Source: Enterobacter sp. CC120223-11 | GTDB lineage: Bacteria; Pseudomonadota; Gammaproteobacteria; Enterobacterales; Enterobacteriaceae | Reading direction: 5' to 3' | Assembly (NCBI RefSeq): GCF_900215375.1 | Contig: NZ_OBEF01000008.1 | Location: 145,793-209,792, forward strand | Length of the DNA stretch: 64,000 nt | Part shown: one piece after another, positions 1 through 8,359 of the stretch | Position numbering within the stretch: position 1 is the first letter of the stretch | Layout of the letters: every line of letters begins with the position of its first letter | Program-made: the position numbers and the translations under genes | Notes under the pieces: generated by a model | What the model saw: only the letters and a program-made list of their open reading frames with translations | Databases searched by the model: none | Told to the model about the DNA's origin: nothing

Positions 1-117
1 CACCACAAAAAAGCGGCAACCAAACCAGCTGTAGCTCAGAAAGCTCAGGCTGCTAAAAAACATCATAAAACCACTAAACACACTGCTGCTAAACCAGCCG
101 CTCAGCCAGCTGCATAA
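1..117 (+). CDS. asr: Acid shock protein Asr, C-terminal part
   Basis: The window opens inside this gene; 38 codons and the stop remain. The visible peptide is almost entirely Ala, Lys, His, Gln, Thr and Pro (for example [10 protein letters not shown] and ending AAQPAA), the signature of the periplasmic acid shock protein Asr. In E. coli Asr is exported, intrinsically disordered, and strongly induced at low pH through PhoBR and RstAB. The neighbours agree: ydgU and ydgD follow as in E. coli. RstAB, known to act on asr, is encoded at the other end of this window. A strong terminator follows the stop. Confidence 0.92.
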   Translation, partial: HHKKAATKPAVAQKAQAAKKHHKTTKHTAAKPAAQPAA

Positions 118-152
118 GTTCGCAACCGGTAGTACGGTCTTGTCTACTCAAT

Positions 153-178
153 CGGCGCTGTTTCAGCGCCGTTTTTTT
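153..178 (+). terminator. Rho-independent terminator of asr
   Basis: An 8-bp stem CGGCGCTG/CAGCGCCG with a 3-base loop is followed directly by seven T residues. It lies about 35 bases after the asr stop and just before ydgU. Confidence 0.93.
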
Positions 179-188
179 CTGGAGAGCA

Positions 189-275
189 ATGATGTTGCGC
201 CGCTACCGTTTTGAGCTCATCCTTTTATTGCTGATCGTCTGCGCGCTGGTCGCCACCCGATTTTTCCTGTACTGA
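189..275 (+). CDS. ydgU: Small membrane protein YdgU
   Basis: A 28-codon ORF beginning ATGATG. It encodes a basic N-terminus (MMLRRYRFE) followed by one hydrophobic helix rich in Leu, Ile, Val and Ala and ending RFFLY. This matches the enterobacterial small protein YdgU found between asr and ydgD in E. coli. A GGAGAG ribosome binding site stands 2-7 bases before the first ATG, so the second ATG at 192 could also be used. It is expected to be a single-pass inner-membrane protein; its function is not known. Its place just after the asr terminator suggests low read-through from the acid-induced asr promoter or a promoter of its own. Confidence 0.8.
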   Translation: MMLRRYRFELILLLLIVCALVATRFFLY

Positions 276-377
276 GTGTAGTACGCTGATTTTACTCCCA
301 CTTTTTATTCATCCCGTCTATAGTAATCTCATTGGGTTCACCTTTTAATAATCATAATTACCCCTTCAGAGAGTGTT

Positions 378-1202
378 ATGCGCAGATCCATAGTGGTTTT
401 ACTGGGGGCCGTTTCTCTTTTTTCTCCCCTGACCCATGCTGACGACGACAGCGACGATACGGGCATCAGTGCCAAAGATCTTAAAACCTTATTTTTCGGT
501 CATGACGACCGCGTCAAAGTCACGAATCCGACACAGTCTCCGTGGGATGCCATCGGGCAGCTGGAAACCGCCAGTGGCAATCTGTGCACCGCCACGCTGA
601 TTTCCCCACACCTGGCGCTTACCGCCGGGCACTGTCTGCTGACACCACCGAAAGGCAAGCCTGACAAAGCCGTGGCGCTGCGGTTTATTTCGCAAAAAGG
701 TGTCTGGCGCTATGAAATTCACGGTATTGAGGGCCGCGTGGAGCCGTCGCTTGGCAAACGCCTGAAGCCTGATGGCGAGGGCTGGATTGTTCCGTCGTCT
801 GCCGCGCCCTGGGATTTTGGACTGATCGTGCTGCGCAATCCCCCGTCCGGTATCACTCCGCTGCCTTTGTTCGCCGGAGATAAGGACGCGCTGACCGCCG
901 CGCTGAAAACGGCCGATCGCCAGGTCACCCAGTCGGGCTATCCGCTCGATCACCTGGATTCGCTTTACACGCACGACAACTGTCTGGTAACCGGCTGGGC
1001 GCAAAGCACCGTGCTCTCGCACCAGTGCGACACGCTGCCGGGCGACAGCGGCTCACCGCTAATGCTGAAAACGGAGAATGGCTGGCAGCTGATTGGCGTC
1101 CAGAGTTCTGCGCCAGCGGCTAAGGACAGATGGCGGGCTGATAACCGCGCGATTTCCGTCACCGGTTTTCGTGACAAGCTCGAAGCGCTGGCGGGTGAAT
1201 AG
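378..1202 (+). CDS. ydgD: Putative periplasmic trypsin-like serine protease YdgD
   Basis: 274 residues with a cleavable signal peptide (residues 1-21, ending THA). The chymotrypsin-fold triad is visible: His85 in TAGHC, Asp146 in WDFGLIV and Ser224 in GDSGSP. Cysteines C70/C86 fit the conserved disulfide next to the active-site His. Length and gene position match E. coli YdgD (S1 family, substrate unknown). With the signal peptide, the enzyme should work in the periplasm. Its TAG stop directly abuts the stop of the convergent GGDEF-EAL gene with no room for a terminator, so the two transcripts probably overlap at their 3' ends. Confidence 0.88.
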   Translation: MRRSIVVLLGAVSLFSPLTHADDDSDDTGISAKDLKTLFFGHDDRVKVTNPTQSPWDAIGQLETASGNLCTATLISPHLALTAGHCLLTPPKGKPDKAVALRFISQKGVWRYEIHGIEGRVEPSLGKRLKPDGEGWIVPSSAAPWDFGLIVLRNPPSGITPLPLFAGDKDALTAALKTADRQVTQSGYPLDHLDSLYTHDNCLVTGWAQSTVLSHQCDTLPGDSGSPLMLKTENGWQLIGVQSSAPAAKDRWRADNRAISVTGFRDKLEALAGE

Positions 1203-3365
1203 CTAACAGTGTCGCTGCTGACGCAGCTGCAGCAGCGACGCAATCGGCATCGGTACACTGAACCAGAACCCCTGCAGCTGATCGCACCCGGCAAGCCGCA
1301 GCAGCTTCATCTGTTTTTCGTTCTCCACCCCTTCGGCAATCACCGTCATCCCGAGCGCACTGGCAATGCGAATAGTGCCGCTCACCAGCGCCGCCGCCTG
1401 ATCGTCATTATCCACCAGCCCCGCCAGCGATTTGTCGATTTTGATGGTGTCGAAATTGAAGCGCCGCAGATAGCCAATGCTTGAATACCCTGTGCCGAAA
1501 TCGTCCAGCGCCACGGCGGTACCAAGCTGTTTAAGGTTGGTTATCGCCGCCCTCGCTCTGTCCGGGTTTTCCAGAACATAGGATTCAGTCACTTCCAGCT
1601 GCAAGCGGTGCGGCGGAAAGCGGCTCAGTTCGAGCACCTGCGCCACTTTGTTTTCAAATTCCGGGTCACGAAACTGCGCGGGTGAAATGTTCACCGACAG
1701 TTTGAGATCCTCCAGAGCCTGTAAATCTGCGCAGGCCCTGCGCAGCACAAACTGACCGAGGGAATAAATCAGGCCGCTGGTTTCGGCAATTGAGATAAAT
1801 GCGTCGGGTTTAAGTTCGCCTTTTGGCCGCCGCGGCCAGCGCACCAGGGCCTCCACGCCGGTCATCTTCTGCGAGCGTGCATCGACAATCGGCTGATACC
1901 AGACCTCAAATTCATCGTTTTCCAGCCCGTCGCGAATCTCATTCTCAATGCTGAGCTGATATTCGCGGGCATTGTTCAGCTCGGCATCGTAATGAGTTAT
2001 TCGCCCTTTCCCGGTCATTTTCGAGTGATACATGGCGATATCTGCCCGACGAAACAGCTCCGAGCTGCCGCTGCTGAGGAGCGTTCCGCTGGCAATGCCG
2101 ATGCTGGCGCTGATATGAATGGTGCGCTCGCCCAGGCGTATCGGGCTGTTGAGATAATCGAGCACGCTCCCGGCAAACGCCGCCGCTTTTTGTCCGGACT
2201 CCACCCCGCTGACCGTCATGGCAAATTCATCCCCGCCAAGCCTTGCCAGCATCCCGCCTGGCGGAACCTGCATTTGCAGCGTGCGGGCAATGTGGACAAT
2301 CAGCGCATCCCCCACGTCATGTCCGTAAATGTCGTTCACATCCTTGAAGCCATCCAGGTCGATAAACACCACGGTTTTCAGCGCGTCTTCGCTGCGAGGG
2401 ACAATACGTTCCAGATGCTCAATAAGCGCCCGTCGGTTCGGTAAGTGGCTCAGCCAGTCAGTGAGCGCGATTTCACGCGCCTGTTTTTCACCGCGGGCCA
2501 GCTTGTACAATCCCAGGCTGCTGAGCACGATAAACAGCAAAATCAGCCCCACGGCCAGGGCCACAATCTGACGAATTTCAGGCGAGGCCGCCATCACCGC
2601 CTCAGCGCCCGGCAATCGCGGCTGCCAGTTAAGGTAGCCCATGATTTGCCCGCCGGAGCTTTTCAGCGGCACGCTGTTTTCACTGTGCTTTTGCGGCGTG
2701 AAATTAAGGTTGGCTATCTGGAAGGTATTGCCCAGATCTTTGAGGATTTGCGGATTCAGATGGCGGGTGATCACCAGGTAGCGTCGGGTGGCGTCATAAA
2801 CCTGCAAGCGGCTGGTCATCGGGCGAATCAGGCCAATTCCGACGAACGCCACCCCTTCCCGCGTCCGGGTGATCCCGGCATAGATATTTTTTCCGCTCGC
2901 CAGGTCGGCCCTGTGTTTATCAATCAGCGCCTGCAATCCCTCGCCGAAAAACGTCAGATTGTGTTCATTAAACGACTGGCTGTGGAACGAGCCCCACAGC
3001 ACCTGGTAATGCTGGTCCAGTACGAAGGTGCCGTCATAGAGGTTATTGATTTTAAAACCGGCCCCCCAGGTGTCATACAACCAGCGGGTATCGAGCTGTG
3101 GCGGATAAACCTTATGCACCGCGTCGTCCCAGATGGCGTTATCCACCACCAGAGACAGCACCCGGTTGACGGAGGTCTGAATGGCACCATCCACAGAAAG
3201 CGCCGAACGGTGGGCGTCTATCTCATTGGTTTTACTGCTGATCAGGTGCTGGGAGAGGTAAAGCAGGGAGACAATAGAAACGATCAGGCCGATGCCAGCC
3301 ATAAAAAGCATCACAAACAGGACTCTGGCAGTGGCAAGATTACGCCAGCGAGATGGATTCAACAT
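1203..3365 (-). CDS. Membrane GGDEF-EAL c-di-GMP enzyme with periplasmic CHASE4-like sensor
   Basis: About 720 residues. Two transmembrane helices (about 14-40 and 267-290) flank a periplasmic sensor domain resembling CHASE4. A GGDEF domain follows (motif RLGGDEF near 377-381), then an EAL domain (motif GVEALVRW near 505, then DDFGTGYSS and AEGVE). Both catalytic signatures look intact, so it could make and break c-di-GMP. No RxxD inhibitory site precedes GGDEF. I chose the ATG at 3365 rather than the TTG six bases upstream because GAGGG lies six bases before it. It lies downstream of mdtJI in the same direction. It is not part of the E. coli asr-tqsA block, so it is an insertion relative to that species. 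Confidence 0.88.
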   Translation of the reverse strand: MLNPSRWRNLATARVLFVMLFMAGIGLIVSIVSLLYLSQHLISSKTNEIDAHRSALSVDGAIQTSVNRVLSLVVDNAIWDDAVHKVYPPQLDTRWLYDTWGAGFKINNLYDGTFVLDQHYQVLWGSFHSQSFNEHNLTFFGEGLQALIDKHRADLASGKNIYAGITRTREGVAFVGIGLIRPMTSRLQVYDATRRYLVITRHLNPQILKDLGNTFQIANLNFTPQKHSENSVPLKSSGGQIMGYLNWQPRLPGAEAVMAASPEIRQIVALAVGLILLFIVLSSLGLYKLARGEKQAREIALTDWLSHLPNRRALIEHLERIVPRSEDALKTVVFIDLDGFKDVNDIYGHDVGDALIVHIARTLQMQVPPGGMLARLGGDEFAMTVSGVESGQKAAAFAGSVLDYLNSPIRLGERTIHISASIGIASGTLLSSGSSELFRRADIAMYHSKMTGKGRITHYDAELNNAREYQLSIENEIRDGLENDEFEVWYQPIVDARSQKMTGVEALVRWPRRPKGELKPDAFISIAETSGLIYSLGQFVLRRACADLQALEDLKLSVNISPAQFRDPEFENKVAQVLELSRFPPHRLQLEVTESYVLENPDRARAAITNLKQLGTAVALDDFGTGYSSIGYLRRFNFDTIKIDKSLAGLVDNDDQAAALVSGTIRIASALGMTVIAEGVENEKQMKLLRLAGCDQLQGFWFSVPMPIASLLQLRQQRHC

Positions 3366-3440
3366 TCGCAACCCTCATGCACGCAACAGGCATCGGGGAA
3401 ATGCACCCTATTCAGATAGCGTAATACACCCACCATTTTT

Positions 3441-3464
3441 CGCTGCCCGCAAATGCGGGCAGCG
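3441..3464 (-). repeat. Perfect 10-bp inverted repeat after mdtI
   Basis: CGCTGCCCGC and GCGGGCAGCG are separated by four bases, between the mdtI stop and the start of the GGDEF-EAL gene. On the transcribed (minus) strand the stem is followed by AAAAATGG, not a T tract. It is therefore not a canonical intrinsic terminator and may instead be a 3' stabilising hairpin or a weak terminator. Confidence 0.55.
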
Positions 3465-3469
3465 TCACA

Positions 3470-3799
3470 TCATGCAAGTTTAATCATCACCATGCCGGCA
3501 ATTAATAAGCCTAAACCGATCCATCCTTTGTGATTCAGACGCTGACCAAACAGGATCCAGCCCGCGGCGAGCGTGGCCGCGACGCCAAAACCGCCCCAGA
3601 TGGCATAAGCCACGGAGAGGTCGATGCCTTGCACCGCCTGAGACAGCGCGCTGAAGGCGGCCAGCACGGCCACCAGCGACAAAATACCGTACAGCTTATG
3701 GCGAAAGCCGTCTGAGAATTTGAGGAAAATATTGGCAACGATTTCAAGCACTATGGCCCCTGCCAGCCAGGCGCCGTGAACCCACTCAAACTGCGGCAT
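3470..3799 (-). CDS. mdtI: Spermidine exporter subunit MdtI (SMR family)
   Basis: 109 residues forming four hydrophobic helices typical of small multidrug resistance proteins. The conserved membrane-embedded Glu of the family is seen in the first helix ([16 protein letters not shown]), and the sequence closely follows E. coli MdtI. MdtI works only with MdtJ, as a heteromeric inner-membrane exporter of spermidine. The start overlaps the end of mdtJ by 14 bases, so the two are translationally coupled, with mdtJ first, as in E. coli. It ends 105 bases before the GGDEF-EAL gene on the same strand. Confidence 0.95.
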   Translation of the reverse strand: MPQFEWVHGAWLAGAIVLEIVANIFLKFSDGFRHKLYGILSLVAVLAAFSALSQAVQGIDLSVAYAIWGGFGVAATLAAGWILFGQRLNHKGWIGLGLLIAGMVMIKLA

Positions 3800-4148
3800 G
3801 GCTCACCTCTGCTGCTTTGCTTTTGGCTTTACGTGTGCCGGATTTAATCAGCACAATGCCCGCCACCAGCGTTGCCAGCCCGGCGACTTTCATCACGGAG
3901 AGGCTTTCATCAAACAGCATGACGCTGAACAGGGTGATCAGCAGAATCCCCACGCCTTCCCACAGCGCATAGGCCACGCCGAGGGCGATTTTCTTAACCG
4001 CGAATGATAGAAATATATATGAAAGTGCGATCATGGCGAGCATCAAAATATAACCCGCGTGACCGTTGTTGACGCTGGCCCATTTCATCGACAGCGTACC
4101 AATAATTTCCGCGGCGATCGCCAGGGCTAATAATATCCAGTAAAACAT
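3786..4148 (-). CDS. mdtJ: Spermidine exporter subunit MdtJ (SMR family)
   Basis: 120 residues with four transmembrane helices. The conserved SMR glutamate is in the first helix ([18 protein letters not shown]), and the YALWEGVGI motif is present. The C-terminal tail after KSGTR is Lys/Ala-rich and cytoplasmic. It is the obligate partner of MdtI for spermidine efflux. The start is supported by AGGAGAAGAG directly upstream. It is the first gene of the mdtJI pair and divergent from tqsA, with a shared 398-base upstream region. Confidence 0.95.
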   Translation of the reverse strand: MFYWILLALAIAAEIIGTLSMKWASVNNGHAGYILMLAMIALSYIFLSFAVKKIALGVAYALWEGVGILLITLFSVMLFDESLSVMKVAGLATLVAGIVLIKSGTRKAKSKAAEVSHAAV

Positions 4149-4546
4149 CTCTCTTCTCCTGCCTGAGAATATAATCGGTCGCAGTTTGCAACGTGCGCAA
4201 ACTGAATAAAAATGATTAAAATTTAGCTCAAACGAAGAAGGGAACTATAGCGCGGAGCGCCAGTACTGCTCACCAGAGAGTAAGATAAAGGAAGGAAAAA
4301 CAACAGATTGACAGGGAGTTCGGGTTTTGAACAGGATGTCCATATAATTACAATTATCCGCGGGATTGCTTCTCGTCATTGCGGATGAAAATTGTCCTCA
4401 GTAGTTAAACACGGTGCAATTCTGGCATAGCACAACAATAAACTCAAAGTCTTTTCAATTCTTTACTGAGGCGGTTTAGCTTGTATAAGTTTATTCTCAA
4501 GTCATACCCCTTTATGATGTAGAAAACAGGTTAAGGAATGATTTTT
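4149..4546. promoter_or_regulatory. Divergent mdtJ/tqsA intergenic region
   Basis: 398 bases without a convincing gene. It must hold the promoters for mdtJI (leftward) and tqsA (rightward). I see AT-rich stretches but no operator I can name. Confidence 0.5.
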
Positions 4547-5584
4547 ATGGCTAAGTCGGGTATTACGCTTAATGGATTAAAGATAGTCATCATGCTCGGG
4601 ATGCTGGTGATTATCCTCACTGGCATTCGCTTCGCCGCCGATATCGTGGTGCCGTTTATTCTGGCGCTGTTTATTGCCGTGGTGCTCAACCCGGTTGTGC
4701 AGTGGCTGGTACGCTTACGCATCCCGCGCGCGCTGGCAATTAGCCTGCTGATTGGCCTGATCATTCTCGTGGCGGTGCTGCTCCTCGCCACGCTTGGCAC
4801 CTCGCTCAACGAACTGGCCCGCACGCTGCCGCAGTACCGTTCGTCGCTGATTGTGCCGCTGCAAAATCTTGAGCCCTGGCTGCAGCGATTTGGCATTGAG
4901 GTATCAGTGAATGAACTGGTGAAGTATATCGACCCTAATGCCGCAATGACGCTGGTCACTGGCCTGCTGACGCAGCTGACCAACGCCATGTCGTCGATTT
5001 TTCTGCTGCTGCTGACGGTGGTCTTTATGCTGTTCGAAGTGCCGCAGCTGCCCGCCAAGTTGCAGAATATGATGGTGCGTCCCGTGGAGGGCATGGCGGC
5101 CATTCAGCGGGCCATCGACAGCGTTTCACACTACCTAGTGTTGAAAACGGCCATCAGCGTGGTAACGGGCCTCGTCGCCTGGGGGATGCTCGCCGCGCTC
5201 GATGTGCGCTTTGCCTTTATTTGGGGAATGCTGGCATTCGCGCTCAACTATATCCCCAACATCGGTTCCGTACTCGCCGCGATCCCGCCTATTTTGCAGG
5301 TGCTGGTATTTGGCACCTTTTATGATGCGCTGGTCGTGCTGGCGGGTTATCTGGCCATTAACATGGTGGTCGGCAATATTCTGGAGCCGCGGATTATGGG
5401 CCGCGGGCTGGGGCTTTCAACGCTGGTGGTCTTCTTATCGCTGATATTCTGGGGCTGGCTGCTCGGCCCGGTTGGAATGCTGCTGTCGGTCCCGCTCACA
5501 ATTGTCGTCAAGATTGGTCTTGAAAACACGCAAGGCGGCCAGAGTATTGCGGTGCTGCTGAGTGATTTGAATAAGAATGGGTAA
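4547..5584 (+). CDS. tqsA: AI-2 transporter TqsA (AI-2E family)
   Basis: 345 residues with about seven to eight transmembrane segments and the AI-2E family signatures [16 protein letters not shown] and [16 protein letters not shown]. It is close to E. coli TqsA (YdgG) along its whole length. TqsA exports the quorum signal autoinducer-2 and influences biofilm and motility genes. I chose the ATG at 4547 over the in-frame ATG at 4538 because AAGGA (4533-4537) is nine bases from 4547 but touches 4538, and because [10 protein letters not shown] matches the E. coli N-terminus. In E. coli pntB follows directly; here the E. coli synteny stops at the end of this gene. Confidence 0.93.
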   Translation: MAKSGITLNGLKIVIMLGMLVIILTGIRFAADIVVPFILALFIAVVLNPVVQWLVRLRIPRALAISLLIGLIILVAVLLLATLGTSLNELARTLPQYRSSLIVPLQNLEPWLQRFGIEVSVNELVKYIDPNAAMTLVTGLLTQLTNAMSSIFLLLLTVVFMLFEVPQLPAKLQNMMVRPVEGMAAIQRAIDSVSHYLVLKTAISVVTGLVAWGMLAALDVRFAFIWGMLAFALNYIPNIGSVLAAIPPILQVLVFGTFYDALVVLAGYLAINMVVGNILEPRIMGRGLGLSTLVVFLSLIFWGWLLGPVGMLLSVPLTIVVKIGLENTQGGQSIAVLLSDLNKNG

Positions 5585-5588
5585 ACCC

Positions 5589-5640
5589 TGACAGGCTGGC
5601 ATGTACAAACACACCCGATGCTCACATGATCAGCCTGTCA
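5589..5640. repeat. 10-bp inverted repeat with 32-base spacer
   Basis: TGACAGGCTG at 5589-5598 is repeated inverted (CAGCCTGTCA) at 5631-5640, just after the tqsA stop. The stop of a candidate minus-strand small ORF lies inside the spacer, so the structure may cap both transcripts. There is no T tract on either side. Confidence 0.5.
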
Positions 5641-5732
5641 ATCCAGCCTGCGAGGATGGCCTGTCGCATTAACAAAATCAGTGCACCCCAAAAAACAATC
5701 ATCTTTACCACCACAGCTCCCTGCTCTTTCAT
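5622..5732 (-). CDS. Candidate 36-residue single-helix membrane peptide
   Basis: A 36-codon ORF reading MKEQGAVVVKMIVFWGAL then a hydrophobic run ILLM, and ending WIDRLIM. It has one predicted membrane helix (about residues 6-29) with a short charged start. A GGGGAG ribosome binding site lies five bases before the ATG, which is a strong point in its favour. The size and shape resemble type I toxin peptides and other enteric small membrane proteins, but I do not recognise a family. It ends inside the inverted repeat next to tqsA. A longer ORF in another frame over the same DNA has no comparable start signal. The function is unknown and the ORF is unproven. Confidence 0.45.
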   Translation of the reverse strand: MKEQGAVVVKMIVFWGALILLMRQAILAGWIDRLIM

Positions 5733-5937
5733 ATTCACTCCCCTCTGCATGCATTCCCGATACAGAATAAGGCCCTGTCAGTATATGTAACATAAACAGA
5801 AAACCTCTAAGTCGCTGAGACATATACGGATGGTGAATATGTGAAGTCAGTCAGGTTTTGGCGGCGTGCCATCAACACAAGACGGGAGCCAGTGCTCCCG
5901 CATTGTTTCTTCACTACTGGATTCGCCGGACCTATAT

Positions 5938-6573
5938 TTATACTTTTCTTCCGGTGATATAGAACTTCCTGAAAGAGCTGTGATAGAGCCCCTGCAACGA
6001 CGTCACGCCGAATTTCTTATAAGCACTGGCGCGTATGGCATAAACCGACTTTATGTTGATGCCCATTATTTCCGCAATGGCATAGATACTTCTGCCCATT
6101 AGCACATGATTGATTAACCGTCCTTCTCTTGGGGTTAGTTCCTCAATGAAAGGCTTTCTGAAATCCGCATAATTTGTTTGCGTTATCATCGTGAAGATCT
6201 TTTCCTTCAATAAATTCATGCGCATTTTTTTTGAAAAATAAGCATGAGAAGCGACAGGCTTAATCGTTGGTTCAAAGATGATAAGCTTAAAGTTTGATTT
6301 ACCATAATTCATAATGAGGCTAATAACGTTAGAGTTTAACTCCATTTTGGCATGGTAATCGATGATAACAACGATGTTATCCTCAGACAAAATAGTGTGC
6401 AGATCGATAAACTGGCTGATATTAACACTTTCAATGTCATACACTACACCGTTTTTTTGCAGAATATCAGGCAGCATCGAAGTTAATATCGACCTCATCC
6501 CCATGTAAAAATATTTATCGCTGGATATTACGAGTATTCTTCCCGTATCACATTTTGAGCTGACACTATCCAT
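5938..6573 (-). CDS. LuxR-type transcription regulator with degenerate receiver (1)
   Basis: About 211 residues. The C-terminal part is a LuxR/FixJ helix-turn-helix (LTPREGRLINHVLMGRS, then IAEIMGINIKSVYAIRASAYKKFGV). The N-terminal part has a receiver-like alternation (RILVISSDKYFYMGMRSIL, IVVIIDYHAK) but no clear acidic pocket, so phosphorylation is doubtful. I chose the ATG at 6573, which has AGGGA spaced about seven bases upstream, over a GTG six codons earlier. Base composition is much more AT-rich than the flanking core genes, suggesting acquisition by transfer. It is divergent from a second regulator of the same type about 750 bases away. Its target is unknown; the autotransporter nearby is a reasonable guess. 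Confidence 0.78.
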   Translation of the reverse strand: MDSVSSKCDTGRILVISSDKYFYMGMRSILTSMLPDILQKNGVVYDIESVNISQFIDLHTILSEDNIVVIIDYHAKMELNSNVISLIMNYGKSNFKLIIFEPTIKPVASHAYFSKKMRMNLLKEKIFTMITQTNYADFRKPFIEELTPREGRLINHVLMGRSIYAIAEIMGINIKSVYAIRASAYKKFGVTSLQGLYHSSFRKFYITGRKV

Positions 6574-7329
6574 AAAAAAATCCCTGAACACTTTCTCATT
6601 ATTGTTTAAACAATCTAAGTTAAAATAAATTTCTTGTATAGATCGTCAAATTCCTCACCAAATGAAGAAATATCTTACTCTTGAATAATATCGATAAATC
6701 TTGAGTAAGAGAGGAAATGCACTACCATGGGATGGTCACTGATAGCAATCATTGCAACACCCTGTATTTTATTATTATTCTAAGAATCCCCTCTATCACT
6801 TCGCCATCGAAAAAATAATAGCGCGATTGGATAACGGTCGAATTTACGACGTGCGGTAGAAAAATTCCTAATTCACCACGCTTTGCTGTCCTTGAAATGA
6901 GGATAATTCATTCATATTTTGTGATATACATCACATTTTAGAGCGTAATAGTTTTGGGGTACATTATTTTTTAACAATTTATAAACAACGCATGATCAAG
7001 TTAATGGACTGTCAGTCCTCGTCATCGTATTTGTACAGGAGTGTAAAAAAGCCTTTTTTAGCAGGAAGCAACTGAACCGACATAACTCACTGTTTGATCG
7101 TTAACTGAGCGCTGCTTCCCCTTCAGGATCATGCCATTTTTAAACCTATCGTAAACAAAACTCTGAGGCGCAGACAATTAACTCGTGTTTATTTAAAGTT
7201 CCCACATCAATTGTAAGTTTTTTAAAACTTTTTATAAGTATTTCATTTTAATAATTTAATAATAAGTCAGCTGGATTTTGTTCACTCATCAAAAGGATGA
7301 TAAGTTATAAAAAAATGGAGTGCATGATA
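6574..7329. promoter_or_regulatory. Long AT-rich divergent region between two LuxR-type genes
   Basis: About 750 bases with very high A+T and no convincing gene. It contains A/T tracts typical of H-NS-bound horizontally acquired promoters. A short hydrophobic 18-codon ORF at 6727-6783 has no well-placed ribosome binding site. The region must hold the promoters of both divergent regulators. Confidence 0.5.
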
Positions 7330-7953
7330 ATGAATATCAACGGAAGTATTAACTCAGTTTCTTTATACGTCATCAGTAAAAATCACTTTCTTCGTACTGG
7401 CTGGTTGGCATTTATTAATGAAATGCAACCCATAATATTAGCCAAAACAGATAAAATATGCGATATCCATTTGTTGGACACCCTCAACGCCGGACACTTG
7501 AAGGAGATCAGTCAGCAACATCGCTGTGGGATCCTGATTGACCGGGAGATGGCAGCAGAACTCACCGAGTATCTCGCCTCGCATCGGGATGCACTGAAGT
7601 TTGCCCGAGTCTTTATCATCAATGACATCCGCAATGGTAAGGATCTCCCCTACAATTCGCTCCCCTTTAAACCCGCTTTGTCTGAAATTAAAAAAATACT
7701 GCTCCAGGCTATGAGCGTGGATTATACCGATGTCTGCTATAAAAATGATGCATCACCGGTTCACGCACTCTCAGATCAGGACAGGGATTTTCTGAGGCTG
7801 ATTGTAGAAGGTGAGTCGATAAAAGATATCTCAGACCGACTAAATACGCCCTACAAATCAGTTTATACCTGGCGTGCAAGGCTCTTTACGAAACTGGGCG
7901 TCTGCAGCTTGTATGAATTAATCCAGAAAAAAGAAATTCTTAAGCTTTCCTGA
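7330..7953 (+). CDS. LuxR-type transcription regulator with degenerate receiver (2)
   Basis: About 207 residues. The C-terminal LuxR helix-turn-helix reads LSDQDRDFLRLIVEGESI, then ISDRLNTPYKSVYTWRARLFTKLGVCSLYEL. The N-terminal part (VSLYVISKNHFLRTGWLAF, CGILIDREMA) looks like a receiver fold without a dependable phospho-acceptor. Start choice is uncertain: ATGs lie at 7297, 7315, 7324 and 7330. TGGAG at 7316-7320 sits nine bases before 7330, and AAAAGG touches 7297. It is similar in plan to the divergent gene at 5938-6573 and lies 406 bases before the autotransporter on the same strand, so it may control it. Confidence 0.76.
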   Translation: MNINGSINSVSLYVISKNHFLRTGWLAFINEMQPIILAKTDKICDIHLLDTLNAGHLKEISQQHRCGILIDREMAAELTEYLASHRDALKFARVFIINDIRNGKDLPYNSLPFKPALSEIKKILLQAMSVDYTDVCYKNDASPVHALSDQDRDFLRLIVEGESIKDISDRLNTPYKSVYTWRARLFTKLGVCSLYELIQKKEILKLS

Positions 7954-8359
7954 ACTACATTATTCCTTTTCCCGCTTCTGCTATTTTTTTGCAGAAGTGG
8001 GCGCATTTATTTCCTTTCTCCCATTAATAACATCCAAATGACGCTCACGCTTTTCAATACAATCCACACTCTGATTTCTCTTCATATAGCTAAGCGAAAT
8101 ATTCCTATATCCTATATTGCACCGCTTTTCTTCTCTTGGATGGATAATAAATAAAAACCATATCAATCATAATGTTACCAAATCACTGCACTTTTGATTC
8201 CTCGCGTAATCCCCGACCTCAGAATGAATAATCCTATTGTTTGAGGGGATTATTTACCTCGTCAATAAAAAACAATACGCTATCAATCAGCATCTGCACC
8301 AAGATATTTCACCCAAATTATTAGATACACCAGGACATCACGTCTATAAGGAAGCCATT
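7954..8359 (+). promoter_or_regulatory. Autotransporter upstream region
   Basis: About 400 AT-rich bases between the LuxR-type gene and the autotransporter start. It should contain the autotransporter promoter. I see no terminator with a good stem after the LuxR gene and no known operator. A weak TTG-initiated N-terminal extension of the autotransporter frame begins at 8237. Confidence 0.45.

Noticed and set aside
5760-5820. Possible SOS box upstream of the candidate small peptide
   Set aside because: CTGT and ACAG elements occur, but the spacing does not fit the 8-base LexA spacer.
6727-6783. 18-codon hydrophobic ORF in the AT-rich divergent region
   Set aside because: AGAGGAA is too far from this ATG and too near an alternative ATG in another frame; short hydrophobic ORFs are common by chance in AT-rich DNA.
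8237-8359. 41-codon TTG-initiated extension of the autotransporter
   Set aside because: The ATG at 8360 has AAGGAAG upstream and begins a proper signal peptide; the extension has neither.
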